This document shows, one piece after another, positions 5,268-16,100 of a stretch of DNA of 17,794 bases (its first letter is position 1; each line of letters starts with the position of its first letter). Origin of the DNA: Fibrobacter sp. (GTDB lineage: Bacteria > Fibrobacterota > Fibrobacteria > Fibrobacterales > Fibrobacteraceae); assembly GCA_017520105.1 (NCBI GenBank), contig JAFWRL010000046.1, positions 1 to 17,794 of the forward strand, in the 5' to 3' direction. The position numbers and the translations under genes were made by a program. The notes under the pieces are model-generated. The model was not told the DNA's origin, did not search any database, and was given only the letters and a program-made list of their open reading frames with translations.

Positions 5268-7049
5268 ATGCAACAGCAAGCACTTAGATTGTCCAAGATT
5301 ACTATTTCGAATCTCCGCTCCATCCAGCGCGAGACGTTTCCTCTTAGCGACTTTACCGCACTTATTGGTTACAACAACGCCGGCAAGACTAATATTTTGA
5401 TGGGTATCCGCTGGCTGCTTGCAAATTTTTCGCTGGACATCTCTTATTTTGACGACCCGAACCACGCTGTCGAAGCCGAGGGCATTTTTGAAGGCATCAC
5501 CGAACAGGTGCTAAACCGCCTTGGCGAAGAAAAAGCGGCAGAACTCGAACCGTTTCTCTGCGGAACGACACTCCGCGTCAAGAAAATCCAACGTATCCCG
5601 GGCGAGCTCCCAGGAAACATCGAATTCTGGGCGTTCACCTCCCCCAATTTGAGGAAAAAGAACAGCAAAGACTGGGTACGGGTCAACGACAAATTTATCG
5701 CGGCATTCAACCGCATGTTCCCGGAATCGATTGCCATTTGGGACTTCGAAGGGAACCAGGCATACACAAAGCTCCTGCACGAAATCTTTAGACCGCTCGA
5801 ACGCAAGTTCGGTGGCGAACTGAGCGATGTCATCGAGCAGTTCACCGAGCTCGTCTCTCCAGGAAGCGACCGGCAGGCCGACGAAATCAAATCGTTCGAC
5901 AAAGAAGTCAACGCCGCGCTCAGACCGCTGTTTCCAAGCGTCAAGGTTGAGCTGGACATTCCCGTACCGACGCTCGAGACGTTCCTCAAAAGCGCAACAA
6001 TCAACGTCGTCGATGAAGACGACGGATTCGAACGGGACATTTCACGCATGGGTGCGGGCTCTCAACGAGCTATCCAGATGGCGCTTATCCGCTACCTCGC
6101 CGAAATCAAGAAGCACCACAACAATCATTACCTGGGCCGCACGCTATTGCTAATCGATTCGCCGGAACTATTCTTGCACCCGCAAGCCGTAGAACTTGTC
6201 CGCGTCGCGCTCAAGAACCTTTCGAACGAAGGTTATCAGATAGTATTCGCAACACATTCTGCACAAATGGTCACGAGCGAAGATGTAAGCACATCGCTCC
6301 TCATCCGCAAAAACAAGCAGCGCGGAACATTTATGCGCAAACGAATGGAAGATGCCGTGCGCCAAGTCGTCAAGGACGCCCCAAGCCAACTGCAAATGCT
6401 GTTTAGCTTGTCCAACAGCAACGAGCTTTTGTTTGCCGACTACGTACTGCTCACCGAAGGAAAAACAGAATGGCGAGTGCTGCCCGCCCTTTTCGAACGC
6501 ATTACCGGGCAATCGTTCGCCCTTATCAAGTGTGCGCTCGTGCGTCAAGGCGGCGTCAGCAACACCCGCAAGAGCATGCAAGTCCTTGCCGCAATGGACA
6601 TTCCCGTGCGAGCCATCGTCGATTTGGACTACGCATTTACCACCGCCACCCGCGACGGATTTTTGGAAGCAAACGACCCCGACATAAAGTTCTGTTCAAA
6701 CCTGTTCCGCGAACTCGCCTTCCAAAAGCACTTGAGACTCGTCAACGGACGCCCCGTAAACAAGCACAGCAACATTCCAGCAGCAAAAGTATATGCCATG
6801 ATGGCCTCCATGCCCGAAGCGCAAGAACCCATCAGGAATATTCACGAAAAACTTTGCAAACAAGGGATATGGGTGTGGACCCGCGGTGCCATCGAAGAAC
6901 ACCTGGGCCTCGAAGGCAAAAACGAAATGGTCTGGCGCAATTTCAATGAACGCTGCAAGTCCAAGAATTTTATACAGACGCTCCCCGACTACGACGGCAT
7001 TGAAGCCCTGTGCCAGTGGATAATCAACGGAAGCCGCAGTTCAACGTAA
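5268..7049 (+). CDS. OLD-family ATP-dependent endonuclease (ABC ATPase + TOPRIM)
   Basis: The 593-residue protein has an N-terminal ABC/SMC-type ATPase: Walker A GYNNAGKT (34-41), signature-like RMGAGSQR (260-267), Walker B LLLID (293-297) and an H-loop ATHS with H330. A C-terminal TOPRIM nuclease domain follows, with LLTEGKTE (E397, E401) and VDLD (D452, D454), the metal-binding acidic residues of the fold. This is the layout of OLD nucleases, including phage P2 Old and Gabija GajA, which cut DNA in phage defence or repair. No UvrD-like helicase (GajB) is adjacent, so a stand-alone class 1 OLD protein is the better call. The residue after the Walker B Asp is Ser (DSPE), where OLD/RecF-like ATPases usually have Glu. 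It is monocistronic: own promoter upstream, hairpin terminator downstream. The biological role in defence is inferred from family. Confidence 0.9.
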   Translation: MQQQALRLSKITISNLRSIQRETFPLSDFTALIGYNNAGKTNILMGIRWLLANFSLDISYFDDPNHAVEAEGIFEGITEQVLNRLGEEKAAELEPFLCGTTLRVKKIQRIPGELPGNIEFWAFTSPNLRKKNSKDWVRVNDKFIAAFNRMFPESIAIWDFEGNQAYTKLLHEIFRPLERKFGGELSDVIEQFTELVSPGSDRQADEIKSFDKEVNAALRPLFPSVKVELDIPVPTLETFLKSATINVVDEDDGFERDISRMGAGSQRAIQMALIRYLAEIKKHHNNHYLGRTLLLIDSPELFLHPQAVELVRVALKNLSNEGYQIVFATHSAQMVTSEDVSTSLLIRKNKQRGTFMRKRMEDAVRQVVKDAPSQLQMLFSLSNSNELLFADYVLLTEGKTEWRVLPALFERITGQSFALIKCALVRQGGVSNTRKSMQVLAAMDIPVRAIVDLDYAFTTATRDGFLEANDPDIKFCSNLFRELAFQKHLRLVNGRPVNKHSNIPAAKVYAMMASMPEAQEPIRNIHEKLCKQGIWVWTRGAIEEHLGLEGKNEMVWRNFNERCKSKNFIQTLPDYDGIEALCQWIINGSRSST

Positions 7050-7078
7050 AAAAAAGCCCGCGCACTAGAACGTGGCGG
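7048..7078 (-). terminator. probable terminator of the giant gene (minus strand)
   Basis: Read leftward, a hairpin (7 bp with one bulged base; arms 7058-7065 and 7072-7078, 6-nt loop) runs into eight T (7048-7055). The T-tract overlaps the TAA stop of the convergent OLD nuclease gene. It fits as the end of the transcript of the 9-kb gene ending at 7195. Confidence 0.6.
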
Positions 7079-7099
7079 ACTTGACATTCGCTTTTTGTC

Positions 7100-7130
7100 A
7101 TGCCGGCCACTGAGCCGGCATCTCCTTTTT
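7100..7130 (+). terminator. hairpin terminator after the OLD nuclease gene
   Basis: A perfect 8-bp stem (ATGCCGGC/GCCGGCAT, 7100-7107 and 7114-7121) with a 6-nt loop is followed by CTCCTTTTT on the plus strand, 50 bp after the nuclease stop. The sequence TCATGCCGGC...GCCGGCATCTCC also looks like a dispersed intergenic (REP-like) element. Confidence 0.6.
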
Positions 7131-7164
7131 ACAGCATTGGATCCTTCGCTATCGCTCAGGATGC

Positions 7165-7183
7165 CCCCGCAACAAGTGCGGGG
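7165..7183. repeat. GC-rich hairpin, REP-like intergenic element
   Basis: CCCCGCA/TGCGGGG arms (7 bp) surround ACAAG. It is preceded by GGATCCTTCGCTATCGCTCAGGATG (7140-7163), which is itself an imperfect ATCCT/AGGAT hairpin. No T-tail follows on either strand. The pieces resemble dispersed palindromic elements, and a similar CCCCGC/GCGGGG hairpin followed by GATGACAGGC occurs at 17712-17729. Confidence 0.45.
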
Positions 7184-7194
7184 CAGGCTCCAGT

Positions 7195-10100
7195 CTACTT
7201 CTTCAGAATTTTCTTTCCGTAGTAGGCTCCGCGGGCGTTCGGCTTTTCGCCATTCACGCGGCGACCCTTGAGGTCAAACTTGCCACGGTCATAGTTCATC
7301 TTAATCTCACCCGTGCGGGTATTGAAATGCCCAATGACAGTCGTATGCTCTTCGTTATCATCGTCACCGTCAATAACGATGCTCATAAGCTCAGGCAATT
7401 CCTCCGGTACGACAGTCGGACGTTTCACGTAAGCGCCGTTCGCACGTGCAAGTTGTGCCGATTTCTCTGGAAGTTCCGCCTTGACGAGATACGCGCGCAA
7501 CGGAAGAATCCATGCGCCGACACCAACCTTCACGAAATCGCCAACCTTAATGTTGTTTGTTTCGGAAGCGCTTGCCGCAAAGCCGTAAGCGAACCCCAGT
7601 TCGGAGTCGTTTTCATCCCACCTCTTGTACTGCCATGTGCCGCGGAATTTCCAGCCGTTAATTGCCGTAGCAGTATCAGCAGTCTTCTTGATCGTCACAG
7701 TCCCGTTAACCTTGAGTGCCACAGTTTTGCCGTCCTCGGATGTTGCATCACCCATTTGCACTAGATACGGAGTGTTCGCGTTCAAATTTACATCAGGATA
7801 CTGCTTATAATTGTCATTAGCATCCTTTATTCCATTCGCTACAACCCACTTATCTGTAGCCCACACGACCTTCATCCTGATAGACGATACATTGTTAACC
7901 GTCTTAATACCATTATAACGGAGCACGGCATCAGGGCCTTCAATGTTGGCCGTATTCACGTCGAACGGCAACATGATTGTCGAGTAAGCATTCGCCGGGA
8001 AGCTACGGTTATAGACGACAGGAACATCTTTAATTTCGTTTTTGATTTCGACAACGTCCGTTCCGCTATAGTTTCCATCAATCACAGCAAACGTTCCATT
8101 TTCGTCCTGTTCGATAGTAACTGCAGCGAAGTCATTAACAACCTTCGGGATGATGGTGAACTGTTTGGAAACAGTTCCAGTATAATCGCCGATACCGGTA
8201 ATCGTCACAGTCGCAGTTCCGACATTTATGTTGTCAGAACATGTAACCGTATAGTCCGTATTCTTCTCAAGCACAGCATCCACGTCCTTCACGACAACAT
8301 CCGGACAAATCGCGGAACCAGTGTACGTTTGGGACACGACATTTTCGACAGTCAGAAGATTAAGCGGCTTGAGCGGTTCCGGGCAGCTTTGCGGCAGTTC
8401 GTTTTCGCTACCGTACGGGCCCACCGCACAGATATTGAACCGGTACTTTTTGCCAGTTGTCCCCCGAATCCAGAATTGCAAGGATGCAAGGCGTTCCGCA
8501 GCCTCTTCACCGGAAATCTTTTCCTTGTGAGCCCACCCAGGTTGCTCAAACTCGGACCAGCGAACGCATTTTCTTTGGCCTTTCGTATCATTCGTTGCAG
8601 GCAACGAGACCGCCGGATTGGCATAGCCGATAGCCTCATCGTAATCACCGAGACCGAGTAACAATTCCGAAGTTTTCTCAGACCTGTACGTCAGGCAGAC
8701 GCCTTCCCAGGCGGACACGTCCTCGGTGGCCAAAGTCTGGCTGTTTGCAGAAGTCCGTCCGACGATGTCAAAAACGAACTTCACCCATGGATCAATTATC
8801 AAGGTTCCCCGATCCAACTCAGCCGTACCGCAGATACCTCCGCAAGAGGGAGCGATATTCGTCGTTAGAGTGTTCTTTCCCAAAACAGCCTTTGAAAGTC
8901 CGCCATCGTCATTGTCGTTCAAAACATACCAGTAACCGGCTGTAAGCGTTTCGTTATCAAGGCCAGTTTCAACCTTCGCGGGCTTAGTCGCATCGGCAAC
9001 GGTACCAATCCAAGGCGTAAACTTCGGGATAATCTTGAACGTTTTCACAACTTCGCCCGTATAATCGCCGATACCGGTAATCGTCACTGTCGCCGTTCCG
9101 ACATCCACGTTGTTCGAGCATTCAACCGTATAGTCCGCATTCATCTCAAGCACCGCTTCCCCGTCCTTCACGACAACTTCCGGGCAGATCGCGGAACCGG
9201 TGTACGTTTGGGACACGACATTCGTGACAGTCAGTAGATTAAGCAATTTGAGTGGTTCCTGGCAGCTTTGCGGCAGTTCGTTTTCGCTACCGTACGGGCC
9301 CACCGCACAGATATTGAACTTGTACTTGCCAGTATTTCCCTGAATTCGGAAATACAAGGATACAAGGCGTTCGGCAGCTTCTTCACCGGAAATCTTGGCC
9401 TTGCGAGCCCACCCGGGTTGCACAAACTCGGACCAGCGAGCGCATATTCTTTGACCATCATTATCATGCGTAGCAGGCAACGAGACCGCCGGATAGGCAT
9501 AGCCGATTGCCTCATCGTAATCACCGAGACCGAGTAACAATTCCGAAGCTTTCTCAGACCTGTACGTCAGGCAGACTCCTTCCCAAGCAGACACATCCGC
9601 AGAGGCCAAGGACGGGCTGTTTGCAGAAGTCCGTCCGACAATGTCAAAACCTATCAACACCCACGGATTATACAACATGGAACCCATTTCCAGATTAGCT
9701 GTACCACAGATACCTTGGCAAGCAGGAACAATATTCGTCGTTAAGGGAGTCTTTCCCCAAACGACCTTCGATTGTCCGCCATCTTCATTGTCGTTCAAAA
9801 CATACCAGTAACCGGCAGTATGCGTTTCGTTTTCCAGACCGGTTTCAACCTTCGCGGGCGTAGTCGCATCGGCAACAGAACCAATCCAAGGTGTAAACTC
9901 CGGGATAATCGTGAAAGTCTTCACAACATTGCCCGTATAATTGCCGATGCCGGTAATCGTCGCAGTTGCCGTTCCAACATTTATGTTGTCAGAACATGCA
10001 ACCGTATAGTCCGTATTCTTTTCAAGCACAGCATCCCCATCCTTCACAACAACATCCGGGCAAATTGCAGAACCGGTGTACGTTTGAGATGCGATATTTG

Positions 10101-13100
10101 CGACTGTCATGTTTACAATCGGCTTTACAAGCGTCACCGTCAAATCAAGGCCCTTACTCACACCACCGCCATCAGAATGGAAAAGCAACGTCAAATTGCG
10201 GCTAGAACTGCGAACAGCTGATATGGTTGTAGAGCCCGTCTTCTTGTTCACCAACTTGGTCGCAGTATTATCGGCACCATCATAAACATCTAGGTAATCA
10301 TAGATTGTTCCCGAAGAATTCGGATTTTCGGTAGTAACACTTCCACTCAATTCCAATAAATAGCCTTCAGGAACGTTAAGCACAAGCGTACCATTACAAC
10401 CGCTTGCATAGTTGGCCGATGCACCACCATCGTCATACACCTTGAACGATTTCACCTTTGCAGGAATCTCAGCATTGACCGTTCCAACCTTTGGCATATT
10501 GATGTAAAGGCCACCATCGCCTTCGGCAGTCCAGTTATTCGTGAAGCTCGGAGTTACTGTCACTCTGCTATTTGGCATGGAGAACGTCACATACTGTGAA
10601 TACCAACCGCCATTGACAGCAATCTTGTTTTTGGAAGCATCTTCAACATCAACATCTCTGAGTATATAGCCCGTTTGGCCTTCCCATTGCAAGGTTACCA
10701 AAGAATCCATCGCCGCCTTGGATTTATCGCACTCAACGCGACCATTATCAGGATCGTCAACAGCAATTTCGTATTCAATCGGCACTACAGAAACCTTCAA
10801 ATTAAATCCAGAATAATTATAGGAGCCATTAGACTTGAAGTAGAACGTCAAGCTGCGACCAGAACTAGTTATTGTGGGGATACTGTATGTTGCACCATTT
10901 GTCGTATTGGACCCACCATACAACTTGGTTGCACTTATTGTTGTTCCATCAAAAATATAAAGCGAGTCCCCCCCCTTTTCCAGTGTAAAGGAACCCGTTA
11001 CGACCAAGTAAGATTCAGCAGGAGCATTAAGAGTCAAAGTATCGTTACTATTTGCTTCATAATAGCCATTTTTGCCACCATTATCGTACAAATAGAACGA
11101 CTTGACTTTGCTCGGAATATCCATATCCCATTTCTTATTTTTCTGCATATCGAGATGGAGGCCACCTTCAGCCGTGAAATCCGTAGCCCACGTCGGAGTT
11201 ACAGTCACGTTACTTGCAGGCATAGTGAACCTTGCTCGGTCAAATGTATAAGTAGTTACCTTAACCGATTTATTATTCTTATCTACAACACTAACATTAC
11301 TGAACAAGTCGGAACCGGTCAAATAAATCTCGGCACCAAGCGTATCATTGTCCTTACCGTAAAGTGTTTTACCTGAATTTTCATCTACATTCTTTGTTAT
11401 TGTATACTTTATCTTTTCAAGCGTCACGGTAAGATCGAGACCATCATACTGATTGGAGCCATCAGACTTAAAACGAATCGTCATATATCGATCAGAACTC
11501 GTAACCGTTCCAATACTTTTCGAAGAAGTCGTGTTATCCTTATTAGCAGAACCAGTCATTGAAAGCAAGTTCTGCGCTTTGGTACTATTTCCATCATAGA
11601 CATACAAATATTCCCAACCATTATTTTCCATATTTACAGAACCAGTCAGAATCATTCGATATCCTTCAGGAGCCGCGAGTGTCAAAGTATCATTACTATT
11701 CGCCTCATAAGCACTATCCTTGCCACCATTATCGTAAATCTTAAACGATTTGATATCACCAGGAACACTCGCATCAAAGTTCTTGTTTTTCCGCATATCA
11801 AGATGCAAGCCTCCTGCAGCGGTAAGGTTATTTGTAAATGTTGGCTTGATAATCAAGTCCTTCGCAGGCATAACGAGTTCAGAAACACTAAACGAATACT
11901 GCGAAATTTTAGCTTTATTACCAGACAAATCTTCGGCAACAGCATCTTTAAGCATATACCCGCTATTAGGTACCGCAATCAAAGAAACTGTATCACTGGC
12001 ATGAAGCTTTGTTGTTTTTGAAGCCAACATCTTTCCGTTTTGGGCTCCATTCACTTGGATAGCATAATCCACCCAAACAACTTTCGCTGTCAAATCAAGG
12101 CCATCAGATTTTCCGCTTGAATTCGACTTAAATACAAGCGTCATCGTATTACTGGTACTCCGAAGGGTTCCGACAGAAAGCCACGAGACATTGCTATGTG
12201 TACCACAGTTCGGATTTGTTATAGAGAGGTAATTCAATGTGCAAGTCCAGTGAGCGCTTGTTGCACTGCACCCGTACTTTCCTTGCAAAAGCGGTGAAGA
12301 AGAAGGAGTCGAGCCATCATATACACTCAGATAGTCCCCCTCATCACAAGTATTTTTATACCAATTATCCGAAGTAGCACATACATTAACATCAAATCCC
12401 GAAGCCCATTCATTACAGTACCATCCTTCTTCTGTTTTTATGATATATGTATTTATAGATCCAGTCAATTCAATATAACTTCCTATAGGAGCTTTCAATA
12501 CAAGCGTATCCGCATTATTGTTATTGTAAGCACCATTCTTGCCACCGTCATCATATATCTTGAAGGATGTTACCCCAGACGGAATATTGACCGTAGTCTT
12601 TTTCGACAAAATCATGTTTACATATTGATTACCGTCGCCATCATCCTCCAACTCATCAGTGCTGATTTTGTGCAAGGCAACCGTCAAATTAAGACCTGCA
12701 GCTGTTCCGCTAGTCCCAGACTTAAAGTTAAGTGTCAATTTATTGCTGCTACTTAAAATTTTACCAACAGAAATCCAAGAAACGTTGCTATGTGAATCAC
12801 AATGCTCTTTTTGTAAATAATCATACCTACAATGCCAGCTACTGCTTGTTGCACCACACCCAAGTTTCCCCTGTAAAAGTGGTGTTGCAGAGACGTTTGC
12901 TCCATCATATACATTAAGGTTATCCTCCGCATCGCAAGTATTGACATTCCAATGAACAAAATCTTCACATGCAGCAAAACCCTGATACTCACCCCATTCA
13001 ACACATTCTTTTTTCTCTACCGCATTTGAGATATAGGTACTTATAGATCCGGTAAGTTCAAAAACATACCCAGTCGGAGCCGTCAGTGCAAGCGTTCCAT

Positions 13101-16100
13101 TATTATTATTGCTGTAATCTCCATTCGCACCGCCATTGTCATAAACTTTGAACGATTTGACAGCAGCAGGAACAGTTATCGATTTCGTTCCAGATGCAGG
13201 AATGTTGATAGCCATCGCATTTTCAGCAGTCAGTTTCTTGGTGAATTTCGGCGTCACCGAAACATCACTACTAGGCATAACAAAGGTGATTGTCGCCGAC
13301 GAATTGCTTGAATACCATTGATAATCCAAGCTATAGCTAATCTTTTTATCCTCAGCATCTCGTATGTCAACAGACTCAAAATAATATCCACTATTCATCG
13401 TTGCGGTCAAGGTAACTGTAGAACCCGGAGTTGCAACTTTCGAAGAAGGCTGAACATTTCCACCCGTAGCAGTATTTACAGTTACTTTCTTTTCAGGAAC
13501 AACGGTTACTGTCAAGTCTAGACCGGAACTATTCCCACTAGCATCAGAATGGAACGTTAGCCACAGGGATGCTGCATACGATTTTCCACTTAAGGAACGA
13601 GCATTATCCAAAATAACTCGACCATCGGCATAATCCTTGACGGTCAAATAATCACCAGAATTATACGTATTGATAGAACCTTCCAACTGCAAGATATAAC
13701 CACTTGGAGGTGTCAGACGCAAGGAATGTTCATAACTATTGCTGTAATAGCCATCCTTACCGCCATCGTCATAGACCTTGAACGATTCAACACCCGAAGG
13801 AATCAACAAAGACTTATTTTCACCTGTCGGCATATTAATGTAAAGGTCCCCGGCAACGTTCAAATCCTTAGTGAAATGAGGAGTAACGGTCACGGGTCCT
13901 ACGGCAGGCATAATAAATGTTGCAGTGGGATTCGCAAAATTACCACCACTAGTGAGTTTTACTGTATTACCATCACCATCAACGACATCAATTCCGCTCA
14001 ATAAATAGCCATCATCAGAAGTCACTGTTAGCGTCACTTTAGAACCAATCTTCGCCGAAGATACACATTCCACCTCGCCACCTTCAGCATCGATTACCGC
14101 AATGCTATTCGCATCGTCAACAACCTTCACAGTCAAATCGAGACCCGCATAATTGCTGGTGGCATCCGACTTGAAATAGAGAGTCATGTATCGACTTTTA
14201 CTAAATACTTTTCCAATATCAAGTGACGACCCGCTAGATGTACTACGTTTTTTGCTCAAAAGACTATCAGATTTTATTACAGAACCCGTATAGACTTCCA
14301 AGGTATCTCCTGAATAAGCTGTTGAAACATTGCCCGTCAATTGCAAAACGTGGTTTGCAGGAGCAATTAATACGAGAGTGTCTCTACCATTGTTGCTGTA
14401 GTTTCCAGATTTGCCACCTTCATCATATACTTTGAAAGATGAGACATTAGACGGAATGTAGAAAGTCGCCTTGTGCTGATAAATCATATTCACGAAGTCG
14501 GAGGTTCCATCGTTATCCAAACTCATATCGAGCTTAACAAGGGTCACCGTCAAATCCAAACCAGACGAATTATTTGAGCCATCAGACACAAACTTAAGAG
14601 CCATACGCCTTGCATTGCTATAGAATCGGCATGTTGAAGAACTGCCCGATTTTACCCCTAGCAGGCTATCGGCATTAGAAGTATTGAAACCATTATATAT
14701 TTCCAAGTAATCGGAACTATTGTAAGTATTGACGTTTCCCGTTAGTAGTAAAACGTACCCATCAGGAGCAGTCAAATAAAGCATTCCACTTGCATTTTCG
14801 CTATAGTTTCCAGACTTGCCACCATTATCATAAACCTTGAATGACTTGACTTTAGCCGGAATAGTCGCACTCATCGTTCCTGATTTTGGAATCTTAAAAT
14901 AGAGGCCACCTTCCGCGCTAAAATCATTGGTAAACACCGGCGTTACCGTTGTATTCCCAAACGGCATAATGAATGAAGCAGAATTGTTAACCCAATTCAA
15001 ACTTGTTACATCCACCGTCTCATTTTCAGAAGAAACAATAAGATCCTTTAAAAAATAAGAGCTATTCAAAGGCTTTGCCGTCACAGCAACAGTACTCCCT
15101 ACCGTTGCCGATGTTGCACCAGTAGCACTACCGGCAACGTCTTTTTTGTAAGTAATGGTATAAGTATCCTTCACAAAAACGGGCGTTACCTTCACACGTG
15201 CAGCAGGCATCGTAAAGGTTACCTTGTTATTCGTATCCCATCCGCCATAAGTTGCAACAGAAGCATCTGTTTCTGTATTGATAACGCTGACACTCTTTAA
15301 AATATAACCACTGCTTGGTTTCGCAGTCAAAGTAATAACAGAACCCTTTGTAGCATAGTTAACATTGCTCGAAATACTACCGCCCTCAGAAGGATTCTCA
15401 ATCACGATGCGATAATCCTGAGCAACAAGGGTCACAGTCAAATCAAGACCAGCTCCGCTCTTGGGCCTCAAAGATGCCGCAGCAGCCAACCCAAACGACA
15501 TCGTATTAGTATTGACCGTAGCATCAATCGATGCATAGCCACTTTTTTGAAGTACACTATTAAACGAATAGTGCGTCAGTCCTTCATAAACATAAAAATC
15601 ATCCATATCCACCAAATCAATCGTTCCTGTCACATGAAAACCATAACCCGCAGGAGCGATGAGATCCATATAATTGGGATTATAAAAATTATAACCTCCA
15701 TTATAGTTACCCGAAGCGCCTCCATCATCATAAACTTTAAATGAAGAGACTCCTTCCGGAATTTTTACAGATGTCGTCCCTATCTCGGGCATATTATAAA
15801 AGCCGCTACCCCAAACAGGGGTTACAACCACATCACTTTCTGGCATGATAAATACAATGCTATCTTTTACATATCCATTGCCCAAATAAGCATTATATTT
15901 CACGGCAATACTATCACTATAGCCATTTGGTCTGTATTTTACCTTAAGGCCTCTCAAACTTCCCGATTCGACAATCAGAGTAACCTGATCCCCCTTATTA
16001 AAAGAAAAGGAACCATACAATCTCCAAGAGGACGGATCGGTCTCACGAACTTTAAGTTCCCCCCCCGATACAGATTGTATAGTTCCTTTCAAGGAACCCG

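Noticed and set aside
5268..7049. Gabija system (GajA plus GajB)
   Set aside because: The ATPase/TOPRIM layout fits GajA, but no UvrD-like helicase gene is adjacent on either side.
10675..11376. 233-residue plus-strand frame inside the giant gene
   Set aside because: Antisense shadow of CUB-like domains 7-8 and the InlB-B-like repeats beside them; Ile/Arg/Cys-rich translation without motifs.
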